Positions 27,023 through 36,120 are shown, numbered from the stretch's first letter. The stretch is DNA of 47,572 bases from Lachnospiraceae bacterium (GCA_029338675.1 JAQYAV010000149.1:1-47572), one strand, 5' to 3'. Notes: generated by a model from the sequence alone, not told the origin. Numbers and translations are program-made.

Positions 27023-28102
27023 ATGAAAAAGAAAGCACTTATTGCTATGAGTGGTGGAGTTGATTCAAGCGTTGCAGCATATCTTATGAATGAAAAAGGC
27101 TTTGAATGTATTGGTGCTACCATGAAGCTATATCAAAATGAACAGTTGAATGTCTCGAAGGAGCATACCTGTTGTTCGTTAGATGATGTTGAGGATGCAA
27201 GAAATGTTGCAATCAGCATGGGAATGCCCCACTATGTTTTTAATTTTTCAGAACGCTTTAACGAAGAAGTAATCGAGAAATTTATCAAGGCCTATGAAAA
27301 CGGAATAACGCCTAATCCTTGTATTGAATGCAATCGACATTTAAAATTTGAGTATTTGTATAATCGTGCAAAGGAACTTGGGTATAATTATGTTGTCACA
27401 GGTCATTATTCAATAATTGAGTATTCAGATGAAATGAAGCGTTATATTTTGAGAAAGGCTGTTGATCCTACCAAAGATCAAAGCTATGTGTTGTATTCTA
27501 TGACTCAGGATATGCTTGCACACACTCTTTTTCCACTTGGTGGAATGACCAAAACACAAGTAAGAGAGATAGCGCTAGAGCATAACTTTGTTAATGCTGC
27601 AAAGCATGATAGTCAGGACATTTGCTTCGTGCCTGAAGGAAAATATGCAGATTTCATTGAAAACTACACTAAAAAGCAATACCCTGAAGGGGATTTTGTT
27701 GATACAAACGGAAATGTTTTAGGCAAACACAAAGGAATAATTAGATATACTGTTGGCCAGAGGAAAGGTCTTGGTCTTTCCCTAAAGCAACCAATGTACG
27801 TAAAAAATGTTTGTCCCGAAGACAACACAGTTATTCTATCAACAAATGAAGAATTGTTTTCAACCTCCTTAGATGCAAATGATATTAATTTAATTACTGT
27901 AGACGAAATAACAAAACCTCTCCGCGTAAAAGCAAAGGTACGATATAAACACGAAGAGCAATGGGCAACTGTTACCCAGACTGGTGAAGATACTATTCAC
28001 GTTGAATTCGACGAGCCACAGCGAGCTATCACTAAAGGTCAGGCAGTTGTTTTATATGACGGAGACATTGTTGTAGGCGGGGGAACTATTTTTAATATTT
28101 AG
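27023..28102 (+). CDS. mnmA: tRNA-specific 2-thiouridylase
   Basis: 359 residues, normal length. It makes s2U34 in Lys, Glu and Gln tRNAs. The PP-loop is AMSGGVDSSVAAY (about 8-20). Catalytic Cys100 lies in NPCIECNRHLKF and Cys201 in DSQDICFVPEG. The C-terminal beta-barrel domain is complete (RYKHEEQWATV to VLYDGDIVVGGGTI). It begins 46 bases after nadA. The usual cysteine desulfurase partner is not adjacent. Confidence 0.97.
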   Translation: MKKKALIAMSGGVDSSVAAYLMNEKGFECIGATMKLYQNEQLNVSKEHTCCSLDDVEDARNVAISMGMPHYVFNFSERFNEEVIEKFIKAYENGITPNPCIECNRHLKFEYLYNRAKELGYNYVVTGHYSIIEYSDEMKRYILRKAVDPTKDQSYVLYSMTQDMLAHTLFPLGGMTKTQVREIALEHNFVNAAKHDSQDICFVPEGKYADFIENYTKKQYPEGDFVDTNGNVLGKHKGIIRYTVGQRKGLGLSLKQPMYVKNVCPEDNTVILSTNEELFSTSLDANDINLITVDEITKPLRVKAKVRYKHEEQWATVTQTGEDTIHVEFDEPQRAITKGQAVVLYDGDIVVGGGTIFNI

Positions 28103-28162
28103 TAATTTAGTAGCATTTTAAACTAATTGATTGTATTTTATTTTTTGAAAAGAGGTATAAGA

Positions 28163-29050
28163 ATGAGTGATTATATTTTAAGCTGCTGTTCTACTGCAGA
28201 CCTTACAAAAGAACAATTAGAAGAAAAAGATATTAAGTACATTTATTTTCATTATGAATTAAATGGTGTTCAGCATTTAGATGATTTGGGTCAGTCAATT
28301 CCATTTAAAGATTTCTACAACAAACTTGCAAGCGGTGCCGAAACAAAAACTTCTCAGATTAACGCCGAGGAATTCAAGCAATATTTTGAACCATTTCTGC
28401 AGGAGGGAAAGGATATTATTCACATCTGTTTATCTTCAGGGTTATCAGGTGTAGTTAACTCAGCAACTATAGCAAAAACAATACTAGAAGAAGAATATCC
28501 TGATAGAAAGATTTACATCGTAGACTCCCTCTCCGCTTCTTCAGGTTACGGATTATTAGTTGATATGGCTGCCGACCTAAAAGCAAGTGGTAAATCAATT
28601 GATGAGCTTTATGAATGGGTTGAGGCAAATAAATTGAATATTCACCACTGGTTTTTCTCAACTGATTTGTCATTTTATATTAAAGGTGGTCGTGTTTCTA
28701 AAACAGCAGGAACAATCGGCAATTTACTTAACATTTGTCCTATGCTAAATGTTAATGACGAAGGAAAGCTCATTCCTAGAGCAAAGATTAGAACTAAGAA
28801 AAAAGCAATATCTGCAGTGGTAGAGCAAATGAAGCAATATGCCCAAAACGGAACTGATTATAACGGAAAGTGCTTTATTTCTCATTCAAACTGTTTCGAT
28901 GACGCTAAGCAGGTAGCCCTATTAATTGAATCTCAATTTCCTAACTTAGACGGAAAAGTTAGAATTAACTATATTGGAACTACAATTGGAAGTCACACTG
29001 GTCCTGGTACTGTAGCGCTTTTCTTTGTAGGTAATCCTAGAACTGAATAA
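28163..29050 (+). CDS. DegV-family fatty-acid-binding protein
   Basis: 295 residues from ATG 28163 (MSDYILSCCSTADLT), with AGAGGT upstream; an earlier in-frame ATG at 28127 has no site. DegV landmarks: SQINAEEF, CLSSGLSGVVNSA, VDSLSASSGYG, FYIKGGRVSKTAGTIGNLL and C-terminal GTTIGSHTGPGTVALFF. DegV (FakB-like) proteins bind fatty acids and can present them to a kinase (FakA). No fakA is nearby. It is probably cotranscribed with mnmA and is followed at once by a terminator. Confidence 0.93.
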   Translation: MSDYILSCCSTADLTKEQLEEKDIKYIYFHYELNGVQHLDDLGQSIPFKDFYNKLASGAETKTSQINAEEFKQYFEPFLQEGKDIIHICLSSGLSGVVNSATIAKTILEEEYPDRKIYIVDSLSASSGYGLLVDMAADLKASGKSIDELYEWVEANKLNIHHWFFSTDLSFYIKGGRVSKTAGTIGNLLNICPMLNVNDEGKLIPRAKIRTKKKAISAVVEQMKQYAQNGTDYNGKCFISHSNCFDDAKQVALLIESQFPNLDGKVRINYIGTTIGSHTGPGTVALFFVGNPRTE

Positions 29051-29052
29051 AG

Positions 29053-29104
29053 AAAAAGCGTGATAGCTTAAATAACATGGTAAATTTAAGTCATCACGCT
29101 TTTT
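29053..29104. terminator. convergent terminator between degV and pssA
   Basis: Outer arms AAAAAGCGTGA/TCACGCTTTTT with an inner CTTAAAT/ATTTAAG pairing form a long hairpin with T-rich flanks on both strands, so it can end transcription from both sides. Confidence 0.92.
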
Positions 29105-29123
29105 TTGTATAAAACTTTAGTTT

Positions 29124-29762
29124 TTATAAATCAGCACCTGATAATAAGAATAGTAATTCAACCAAGCCACATAGTACAACACATATCTTTCCAATAAATG
29201 CTGGCTTTCTAAGCTTAAACGGAGTGATAAATGCAACTGCCATAACCGCGAGAGTTACCATTCCACTTTTTCCAACTGGAAGCTTAGTTACACTAGCAAT
29301 TTCATATACTGCTGGTACTATCAAAGCTGCAACAGTAACTGGTAAGCCCTGATAATATTTTCTAGGTTCTGCTGTATTTGTCTGACGTTCTTCCTCATCT
29401 ACATTAAAATATGCTAATCTGATAAGTGCGCATAATGCATACATTCCAGAAACAAAGAATGAATATGTACTCTTTGGATTCATTCCATAAACCAATATTG
29501 CTGGTAATGCTCCAAAACAAATCAAATCACTTAAGGAATCAATCTGTATTCCAAAATTCTTTTCCTTAGAGCTTCTTTGCTTTGTAGCTGCAACTGTTCC
29601 ATCGAACATGTCGCATATTCCTGCAAACATTAAGCAAAAGATTGCCTGATGGAACTGTCCATCCAACACACAGGTAATTCCTGTGAAACCTACTAACATA
29701 CCTAAATATGTAAGTATAACTGTATAATTATAATATCCTAAAGGTGTCTTTTTCTCTTTCAA
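29124..29762 (-). CDS. pssA: CDP-diacylglycerol-serine O-phosphatidyltransferase
   Basis: 212 residues from TTG 29762, chosen because AAGGAG lies seven bases upstream; the ATG ten codons earlier has none. A CDP-alcohol phosphatidyltransferase: the metal-binding motif reads CDMFDGTVAA then GIQIDSLSDL, giving the DxxDG...GxxxDxxxD pattern. The Arg usual after DGxxA is replaced by an Ala-Thr-Lys stretch. Several membrane helices follow. It makes phosphatidylserine from CDP-diacylglycerol. No psd decarboxylase gene is next to it. Confidence 0.88.
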   Translation of the reverse strand: MKEKKTPLGYYNYTVILTYLGMLVGFTGITCVLDGQFHQAIFCLMFAGICDMFDGTVAATKQRSSKEKNFGIQIDSLSDLICFGALPAILVYGMNPKSTYSFFVSGMYALCALIRLAYFNVDEEERQTNTAEPRKYYQGLPVTVAALIVPAVYEIASVTKLPVGKSGMVTLAVMAVAFITPFKLRKPAFIGKICVVLCGLVELLFLLSGADL

Positions 29763-29832
29763 AACTATTCTCCTTGTATATCTAATAAGCACTCATTTAC
29801 TGAATTCTCTTTTATCAAAAGGTTACGTGATT

Positions 29833-30411
29833 TCATTGTAGCAAAAATGCAAAGCCATAGCTATATGCTAGTATGCACCAAGGTTTTCCCAAAAATATGA
29901 TTAATGCAAACTTCTTGAAGCTCATCTTTCCTAATCCGGTAAAAAAGCAAAAGAAATCATCTGGAAAAAGGGGCATTATCATAGTAAATAACAAAAACCA
30001 TGTATATGACTTAGTATCAGATGCTCTATTAGCCCATCTAATATATTTTTCTTTGTTGAAAATCGAATTAACAAAATCCTCGCCATATTTTCTAGCCGCC
30101 ATAAATGCACCTAATGAACCAAGGCAAATTCCAATATAATTAATAATAAATCCACCCATGCTTCCAAATAAAATTGCACCTACTGCACATCCAAAAAATC
30201 CTGGTATTATTGGCACAATAACCTGCATTGCCTGTATCAAGGTTAAAACAACAGGAGCAAGATACCCAAATTCTTGTATGTATAATCTTAGTGTGTCAAT
30301 TGAATCAAATCTGCCATTAAGATATGCCTTAAACATAACAGAAAAAAAACTAATACAAACAACAAAGATAAAAGTAACTGCTACTCTTGACCATCTTTCA
30401 TCTTCGGACAC
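29833..30411 (-). CDS. VTT-domain (TVP38/TMEM64, DedA-like) membrane protein
   Basis: 192 residues from GTG 30411, with GAGGAGG upstream. An N-terminal helix is followed by the VTT domain: PVVLTLIQAMQVIVPIIPGF, a glycine-rich loop in GFIINYIGICLGSLGAFMAAR, and FLLFTMIMPLFPDDFFCFFTGL with the family's FPD-type loop. Members have been linked to lipid scrambling or undecaprenyl-phosphate recycling; this one's role is unknown. The 29-bp repeat array lies in its upstream region. Confidence 0.85.
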   Translation of the reverse strand: MSEDERWSRVAVTFIFVVCISFFSVMFKAYLNGRFDSIDTLRLYIQEFGYLAPVVLTLIQAMQVIVPIIPGFFGCAVGAILFGSMGGFIINYIGICLGSLGAFMAARKYGEDFVNSIFNKEKYIRWANRASDTKSYTWFLLFTMIMPLFPDDFFCFFTGLGKMSFKKFALIIFLGKPWCILAYSYGFAFLLQ

Positions 30412-30440
30412 AACAACCTCCTCTTGTAATATACAAACAC

Positions 30441-30672
30441 GAAATTACTATCGAGACAATATATTACATGAAATTACTATCGAGACAATATATTACATGA
30501 AATTACTATCGAGACAATATATTACATGAAATAACTATCGAAACAATATATTACACGAAATTACTATCGAGACAGTATATCACACGAAATTACTATCGAG
30601 ACAATATATTACATGAAATTACTATCGAAACAATATATTACACGAAATTACTATCGAGACAGTATATCACAT
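30441..30672. repeat. eight-copy 29-bp tandem repeat array
   Basis: Eight head-to-tail units of exactly 29 bp start at 30441, 30470, 30499, 30528, 30557, 30586, 30615 and 30644. Each begins GAAAT(T/A)ACTATCGA(G/A)ACA. There are no spacers, so this is not CRISPR. Units 1-3 are identical. Units 3-4-5 match 6-7-8 in their variant pattern (cgagac / cgaaac / cagtatatcac), differing only at single positions, so an 87-bp block was duplicated. The array fills the gap between the nhaC stop (30676) and the VTT start region. No strong hairpin is seen within a unit. Confidence 0.95.
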
Positions 30673-30675
30673 GAA

Positions 30676-32130
30676 TTATAACTCGTCAATTTTAGGATGT
30701 TTTCCCTTGCCAAAAAAACGTTTTCCTTCTTTGTCTGCAATTGTAATTCCCATAAATGCCATTACCAAAGTTACTATCGGAGTCAATATATTAAATACTG
30801 CATATGGGAAATATTCGAATGTTGATACTCCTAAAACCCCAAGAATATATACACCACAAGTATTCCAAGGAACTAATGCTGAAGTAACTGTTCCTGCACT
30901 TTCCAATGCATTTGACAATGTCTTAGGATGTAATCCCATATCCTTATATGCATCAGCATACATTCTGCCTGGAACAACAACTGAAATGTACTGCTCTGGC
31001 ATTGTTATATTACTAAGTACACATGTAGCTTCTGTAGTAAGCACAAGGGTTGCAGGCTTCTTTGCGATTTTTACAATCTTACTTACTAATACTCTAAGCA
31101 TTCCTGTTTTTTCCATAATTCCACCAAACATCATTGCAATTAATGTAAGGGACACCGAGAAAAGCATGTTGTTTATTCCACCTGTGGATAATAGGCTATC
31201 AAGTGCCTCAACACCTGTCTCGCAAGTATATCCGTCCATTCCAGCAACTAATATATCTCCATAGCTTATACCTGGCTGGAATATTACTCCTACAATTGCT
31301 CCAACAAAAATACCAATTGTTATTCCTGGAATAGCAGGGACCTTTAATGCAACTGCAACTATTACAACTATTGGTGGAAGCAGCAATATTGGATTTATAT
31401 TAAATAAATCCGTTAAGCCGTTGCTCATCTCTGCAACTGCACTTATATCTGCTGAAGATCCACTTGCATACTGAATTCCAAGTACTGCAAAAATAATCAA
31501 TGTTAAACCATATGCTATTGTAGTTGGTAGCATCATAAATTTTACATGTGTAAACACATCTGTTCCTGCCATTGCAGGTGCAAGATTTGTTGTATCAGAC
31601 AATGGAGACATTTTATCTCCAAAATACGCTCCTGATATTATTGCTCCTGCTGCAACTGGTGCTGGGATTCCAAGTCCAATTGCAATTCCAACTAAAGCAA
31701 GTCCCATTGTTCCCATTGTTCCCCAAGAAGTTCCTGTAGCTAGAGAAGTAATAGAACATATTAATACTGATGCAACCAAAAATACGCCTGGAGCCAACAG
31801 CTTCATTCCATAATATATCATAGCTGGAACAACACCACTCAATATCCAAACACCTACTAATATTCCTACAATCATAAGAATCATAACTGCCTGAAGAGCA
31901 TTCATAATTCCTTCCTTCATTGCATCCTCAATAAACTGCCACTTAAATCCTAGATGCATTGCCATTCCTGCAGCGGCACAACAACCAATAAACATTGAAA
32001 TATGCACACCTGCATCAAATTTAATTATTCCAACTGCCATACTAGCAATCAAAATTGCAAAAACAATCAAAGCATGACAAACCCTTGGTTCCTTTTGCAC
32101 TTTCTCCTTATTTTCTGCCTTTTGTTCCAT
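30676..32130 (-). CDS. NhaC-family Na+/H+ antiporter
   Basis: 484 residues with about a dozen membrane helices. NhaC marks include TSLATGTSWGTMGTMGLAL, ISGAYFGDKMSPLSDTTNLA and LTTEATCVLSNITMPEQYIS. It exchanges Na+ (or in some members malate/lactate with Na+) for H+. The start ATG 32130 has a GAGGAGATTGG-type site. Its own promoter lies just upstream. The stop is separated from the tandem array by only three bases. Confidence 0.9.
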   Translation of the reverse strand: MEQKAENKEKVQKEPRVCHALIVFAILIASMAVGIIKFDAGVHISMFIGCCAAAGMAMHLGFKWQFIEDAMKEGIMNALQAVMILMIVGILVGVWILSGVVPAMIYYGMKLLAPGVFLVASVLICSITSLATGTSWGTMGTMGLALVGIAIGLGIPAPVAAGAIISGAYFGDKMSPLSDTTNLAPAMAGTDVFTHVKFMMLPTTIAYGLTLIIFAVLGIQYASGSSADISAVAEMSNGLTDLFNINPILLLPPIVVIVAVALKVPAIPGITIGIFVGAIVGVIFQPGISYGDILVAGMDGYTCETGVEALDSLLSTGGINNMLFSVSLTLIAMMFGGIMEKTGMLRVLVSKIVKIAKKPATLVLTTEATCVLSNITMPEQYISVVVPGRMYADAYKDMGLHPKTLSNALESAGTVTSALVPWNTCGVYILGVLGVSTFEYFPYAVFNILTPIVTLVMAFMGITIADKEGKRFFGKGKHPKIDEL

Positions 32131-32168
32131 TCCAATCTCCTCTTCACAATCATATAAAAACCAGTGGC

Positions 32169-32197
32169 ATTATAACATATAGTATGGTATATGTCAC
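32169..32197 (-). promoter_or_regulatory. putative nhaC promoter
   Basis: On the minus strand: -35 GTGACA (32192-32197), 17-bp spacer, perfect -10 TATAAT (32169-32174), about 40 bases before the ATG. The -35 overlaps the last base of the rhomboid gene stop. Confidence 0.6.
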
Positions 32198-33243
32198 TAT
32201 TGGGGTAGTTTTACGTTTTTGAAGTTTTTATTTGCCACAACAAAGAATATTAATGCTACTATTGCCCCAGCAACAAATCCTACAAAATGTGCTACTACAT
32301 TTATGTTCGTTTCAAAAAAAACCATTGAAAATGATAGTAACAAATATAGCGCCAATCTTGCCAATGTACTTTTGTTTCGTGCATTCTTGTTTAAGATTAG
32401 CATTATGGCTAACGCACCAAGTATTCCAAATATGGCACCTGATGCCCCCGCTGATACGTGATTTGCTATGTTATTATGATTATAATATATTACTGTTCCA
32501 AGGGAGGCAGCAAAGCCTGATATAAAGTAAGTGATTGTGTAGAGTATTTTTCCCATGCTTTTTTCTACTATACTTCCAATAATAAATAGCATAAACATAT
32601 TTGATAATAAATGGGATAATCCAAAATGCAAAAACATACTTGTAAATGCTCTATACCATTCTCCTTTTTCAACTATGTCAATCCCTGATAGTCCACCGCA
32701 GCTATGTATATAGTTAGCATTAAGTACATTACCATTTAACGATGTTATTATAAATACAAGTATATTTATGGCAACAAGAATATTGGTTACTGTTAATATG
32801 CGTTTTAGTTTTATTGGCTGAAGCTTTCTTGCTCGTGCTTCTTCTGTAACTTCTTCTGCTGCCAAATAATTCTCAATATCTTCTCTTATTCCAAGAAAGT
32901 CCGTTGGTTGATTTAGTAGTACAAGCAGTTCCCCCTCTGATTTTGTAATATACCAGTGATTTTTGTCTTCATATAAGAGTTGCTCTACTTTGTTGTAATT
33001 GTCAGTTAGAATTATCTTTAAAATCTTTACTGATTTTATATTTCTCTCGTTAAAAAACTTAGTTATCTTTTCTTGGATTTCGTTATATATTTCTTTATTT
33101 ACTTCTGGTAATTCTTCATTATCAATAAAGCTTATTACATAAGCTGCATTTTGGTATACAGCAAACATATTTTGCGTTCCAAACATTATATAGCTCATAT
33201 TCCGAAAGCCTTTTTGAAGAAACATGTCCATTAATGTATTCAT
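32197..33243 (-). CDS. rhomboid intramembrane serine protease
   Basis: 348 residues. A soluble N-terminal domain of about 150 residues is followed by six or more membrane helices. The catalytic Ser is in the GASGAIFGILGAL motif and the catalytic His in VVAHFVGFVAGA; the family's loop-1 region is near CGGLSGIDIVEKGEWYRAFT and FGLSHLLSNMFMLF provides the conserved HxxxN. Rhomboids cleave membrane proteins inside the bilayer. The substrate is unknown. The leader is purine-rich with two AAAAAAATAGAAAG repeats instead of a clear Shine-Dalgarno. Confidence 0.93.
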   Translation of the reverse strand: MNTLMDMFLQKGFRNMSYIMFGTQNMFAVYQNAAYVISFIDNEELPEVNKEIYNEIQEKITKFFNERNIKSVKILKIILTDNYNKVEQLLYEDKNHWYITKSEGELLVLLNQPTDFLGIREDIENYLAAEEVTEEARARKLQPIKLKRILTVTNILVAINILVFIITSLNGNVLNANYIHSCGGLSGIDIVEKGEWYRAFTSMFLHFGLSHLLSNMFMLFIIGSIVEKSMGKILYTITYFISGFAASLGTVIYYNHNNIANHVSAGASGAIFGILGALAIMLILNKNARNKSTLARLALYLLLSFSMVFFETNINVVAHFVGFVAGAIVALIFFVVANKNFKNVKLPQ

Positions 33244-33315
33244 ATTTTTTTCTTTCTATTTTTTTCTTTCTATTTTTATTTTCTTATATCTTACTACATA
33301 TTTTGTTGCAAATAA

Positions 33316-33762
33316 TTAGTATCTCTGATTATCAGCTTTGGCATAATCATCGAACAATACTAAACATTCTTCTCTTCCTAACTCTGACACAAATTTATCT
33401 TCGTTATTCCAATTATCATAAAACACCTGGTCTCTAAAGCCTATGTTGTCTGTATCTTCAATTGTGCAGCCATAGTATACTTTCTCTATATTTGACCATA
33501 ATATTGCGCCCTTGCACATTGGACATGGTGCAGCTGTTGTATATAAAGTACAGCCACTTAAATCATGTGTTTTCAAATTTTTGCAGGCATCACGAATTGC
33601 TGAAACTTCGCCATGACAAGTTGGATCATGGTCAATCAATACTCTATTATGTCCTCTTCCAACTATTTTACCATCTTTTACAACAACACAGCCAAAAGGT
33701 CCACCATGCTTATTTTTTATTCCCTCGTATGCTTCTTTTATTGCCTCTTGCATATATATCAT
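33316..33762 (-). CDS. nucleoside/guanine deaminase of the CMP-dCMP deaminase fold
   Basis: 148 residues. The zinc site is HGEVSAIRDACKN (His and catalytic Glu) plus TTAAPCPMCKGAI (two Cys). It resembles Bacillus GuaD-type guanine deaminases more than TadA: a C-terminal extension (GFRDQVFYDNWNNEDKF) is present and the GGPFGCVVVKDG opening fits. Guanine to xanthine is the likely reaction, but other nucleobases are possible. AGGAGG precedes ATG 33762 by 10 bases. Confidence 0.85.
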   Translation of the reverse strand: MIYMQEAIKEAYEGIKNKHGGPFGCVVVKDGKIVGRGHNRVLIDHDPTCHGEVSAIRDACKNLKTHDLSGCTLYTTAAPCPMCKGAILWSNIEKVYYGCTIEDTDNIGFRDQVFYDNWNNEDKFVSELGREECLVLFDDYAKADNQRY

Positions 33763-33763
33763 A

Positions 33764-34056
33764 TTATATAATCCTCCTATTTTCTCTTTCTCGCTTCTTC
33801 CAACTTATAAAACCATACATATCATTCATTAAAAAGATTAGAAAATTAACTACTACTGAAATGTATACTGGATTTACCATTGTTGCCATAGTCCATCTAC
33901 ACCTATTATTATTGGCAACAAGAACACTTCCCTCTGAACCAAACATAAATCCAATACCTGCTATAAGAATAATAAATGGCATAACGAGATTAAGTGCGGC
34001 AAAGCGAATCTAATTAATTTTTTATATGAAAAATGTTCTGATAACTGTATATTCAT
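33764..34056 (-). pseudogene. chimeric relic: MATE transporter start joined to a PnuC-like C-terminus
   Basis: ATG 34056, with GAGAAGG upstream, opens a typical MATE start (MNIQLSEHFSYKKLIRFAL). The frame then breaks and resumes, after about 30 missing residues, at AALNLVMPFIILIAGIGFMF followed by GSEGSVLVAN, also MATE. From about position 33915 the frame continues as NPVYISVVVNFLIFLMNDMY then GFISWKKRE, which looks like the C-terminal end of a PnuC-type nicotinamide riboside transporter. So two dead transporter genes were fused by deletions. The 72-residue frame left (33764-33982) has no clear start of its own. MATE identity is strong, PnuC moderate. Confidence 0.7.
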
Positions 34057-34127
34057 TACTACCTTCTCTAGATTTTTTTATTTTTTAATGCTTACTTCTT
34101 TAGACTGGCAATGACTTACGCGTTTTG

Positions 34128-34691
34128 TCACACCCCATAAACAATAATCCCCGATAATGCAGAAATCATAATTAGCATAATAGGAGACATTTTCCTGCTA
34201 GTTTTTCTCTTGTACCCAAATAGCACCAGCACTAAAAAAGCAGTTATAATTAATGCCTTCATATCAATATATACTTTGGACATATCAGGTATACAATTTG
34301 TAATCACCATATGAAGTCCAGTGGACAAAATAAGTCCTATAACGCATGGCTTTAATCCCTTCAATGCTCCTTGAAAATATACACTATTAAGTGCCTTTTT
34401 AAGCAATACCATTATCAATAAAATAATGCAAAATGATGGAAGTACAACTCCTAACGTTGCCACTAAGGCTCCTAATATACCTGCCTTCGTACTCCCAATA
34501 TACGTTGCCATATTAACCATAATTGGACCAGGTGTACTTTCGCTTACAGCAATCATATATGTCAAACGCTCTTCGTCAATCCATCCATGGGACAGCACCA
34601 TATCCCTAATCAATGGAATAGCTCCATACGCTCCACCAAATGAAAAGCATCCAACCTTCAAAAATGCCAAAAACAAACTAAGATAAATCAT
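34128..34691 (-). CDS. chromate transporter half-subunit (second)
   Basis: 187 residues from ATG 34691 (MIYLSLFLAFLKVGCFSFGG), with AGGAGG upstream; it follows the first subunit stop by one base. CHR-domain signatures: FSFGGAYGAIPLIRD and SESTPGPIMVNMATYIG. Several membrane helices. Half-size ChrA pairs probably form a heterodimer that moves chromate, sulfate or another anion; the substrate is not defined by sequence. Confidence 0.9.
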   Translation of the reverse strand: MIYLSLFLAFLKVGCFSFGGAYGAIPLIRDMVLSHGWIDEERLTYMIAVSESTPGPIMVNMATYIGSTKAGILGALVATLGVVLPSFCIILLIMVLLKKALNSVYFQGALKGLKPCVIGLILSTGLHMVITNCIPDMSKVYIDMKALIITAFLVLVLFGYKRKTSRKMSPIMLIMISALSGIIVYGV

Positions 34692-34692
34692 T

Positions 34693-35262
34693 CTAGTTCC
34701 TCCTAAAATAATATTTTTCTTCAATTCGGTAATATGCTATTCCGATTATGGCAGCCATCAACATTATTGTAATTGATGATATTTTGATTGCAGTGAAGGT
34801 TATTATAATCATTGCAACAAGAGAGCTTGTCATTATTACAATAGGGAATTTTTTCTTAGGCATTTTTTTGATCATGTTAATTGCCACATTTAAGATTAAT
34901 ATACCAACTCCAACCTTTATTCCCTTAAAGGCATTTGCAACTATTGTGATCTCCAAGAAATTATCAAGGAAGGAGGATATGCAAAATATAATTATAAATG
35001 AAGGAATAACTACTCCGATTGTTGCTAAAAGCGCCCCAAAGAAGCCAGCTATTTTGTAGCCTACAAAGGTTGCGCAGTTTATTGCAATTGGACCTGGGGT
35101 AGACTCTGCAATTACTGTTACATCCATCATTTCCTCATGGGTTATCCATTTTTTCTTATCTACACAAATATCTTCTATAACAGAAATCATGGCATATCCA
35201 CCTCCAAAGGTGAATAAACCAATCTTCATAAACATTAGAAATAATTCTAATAAAATATTCAT
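34693..35262 (-). CDS. chromate transporter half-subunit (first)
   Basis: 189 residues. Opening FMKIGLFTFGGGYAMISVIED and AESTPGPIAINCATFVGYK are the CHR-domain motifs shared with its partner. It is translated immediately before the second half-subunit, a normal arrangement for clostridial short-chain ChrA pairs. No chrB-type regulator is adjacent. Confidence 0.9.
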   Translation of the reverse strand: MNILLELFLMFMKIGLFTFGGGYAMISVIEDICVDKKKWITHEEMMDVTVIAESTPGPIAINCATFVGYKIAGFFGALLATIGVVIPSFIIIFCISSFLDNFLEITIVANAFKGIKVGVGILILNVAINMIKKMPKKKFPIVIMTSSLVAMIIITFTAIKISSITIMLMAAIIGIAYYRIEEKYYFRRN

Positions 35263-35283
35263 TATACACTCCCAAATAATTAA

Positions 35284-35781
35284 TCAGCCTATGACTTTCG
35301 ACAAATCAAGTTCCATTTCAATGCCATCCCATATTTCATGTCCAACCTTATATTTGATTTTTTCGTTAAGAGACATTTCATTAAAGCCTACCTTCTTATA
35401 GCATTTATAAGCATTTTCATTATTTATAAATACACCTAAGGTAGCTTTCTTTGCACCATATATTTCCTTCGCATATTTTACACCTAAGGTCAGCATCTTC
35501 TTTCCATATCCCATTCCACGTTTTTTTTCATTAACAACAACAAAGCAAAACCTCACTTCATCAGGATAGTCTTTAGATATACGAAGCATAAAAAATCCTA
35601 CAACTTCATCTCCCTCAATAGCGGTAAATGCCATATGGTCAGTAACTTTATTAAACTGTTTAACAGTTAAAGGATATTTTCCTAATATTCCTGCACACCA
35701 ATTATAGTAGGTGGTTTCATCATCTACCCACGAAAGAATAGTTTCAGCATCAGCCACATTATAAGGTCTTAATCTAAGCAC
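35284..35781 (-). CDS. GNAT-family N-acetyltransferase
   Basis: 165 residues. Acetyl-CoA binding motif A reads VVVNEKKRGMGYGKKMLTLG (R/Q-x-x-G-x-G/A type), and motif B includes LGVFINNENAYKCYKKVGF. RimJ/RimL-like fold. The substrate is unknown. It sits 21 bases upstream of the chromate transporter pair on the same strand. Confidence 0.9.
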   Translation of the reverse strand: MLRLRPYNVADAETILSWVDDETTYYNWCAGILGKYPLTVKQFNKVTDHMAFTAIEGDEVVGFFMLRISKDYPDEVRFCFVVVNEKKRGMGYGKKMLTLGVKYAKEIYGAKKATLGVFINNENAYKCYKKVGFNEMSLNEKIKYKVGHEIWDGIEMELDLSKVIG

Positions 35782-35950
35782 AATTATTTCTCCTCTTATC
35801 TAGTATTGCACGTTAACTTACATTATGCCTTTATTATAATAAGTTTATTTTATTTTTCGCATTTTTCCAAACCTATTATATCAGATACTTCTTACTATCT
35901 CTAATATTATTCGCAGTAAAATTATTTTTTAGAAAAACCAACTATCTTTA

Positions 35951-36082
35951 GGCTGATTATAGTTGCCTTGCTACATACAAAATGCGCAATCTTAAGTTGA
36001 TTACATCTGCCTTGCTACATACAAAATGCGCAATCTTAAGTTGATTACATCTGCCTTGCTACATACAAAATGCGCAACATTT
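35951..36082. repeat. three-copy 44-bp tandem repeat next to a terminator
   Basis: Units start at 35951, 35995 and 36039; units 2 and 3 are identical except at the far end and unit 1 differs at a few positions. Each carries TGCCTTGCTACATACAAAA and ATGCGCAA. The last unit supplies one arm of the terminator at 36068-36095, so the array looks like repeated copying of a terminator arm plus its flank. The other bases of 35782-36120 are AT-rich and hold no gene. Confidence 0.92.
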
Positions 36083-36095
36083 AAGCTGCGCATTT
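36068..36095. terminator. terminator downstream of the zinc-ribbon membrane protein
   Basis: Perfect 9-bp stem AAATGCGCA/TGCGCATTT with a 10-nt loop. On the minus strand a short T-run (TTTTG) follows, and on the plus strand ATTTT. It lies 25 bases after the 36121 stop. Confidence 0.65.
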
Positions 36096-36120
36096 ATTTT
36101 CACTCGTTTAAGACATCTAG

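Noticed and set aside
30441-30672. CRISPR array (29-bp repeats)
   Set aside because: Units are directly adjacent with no spacers and no cas gene is in the window.
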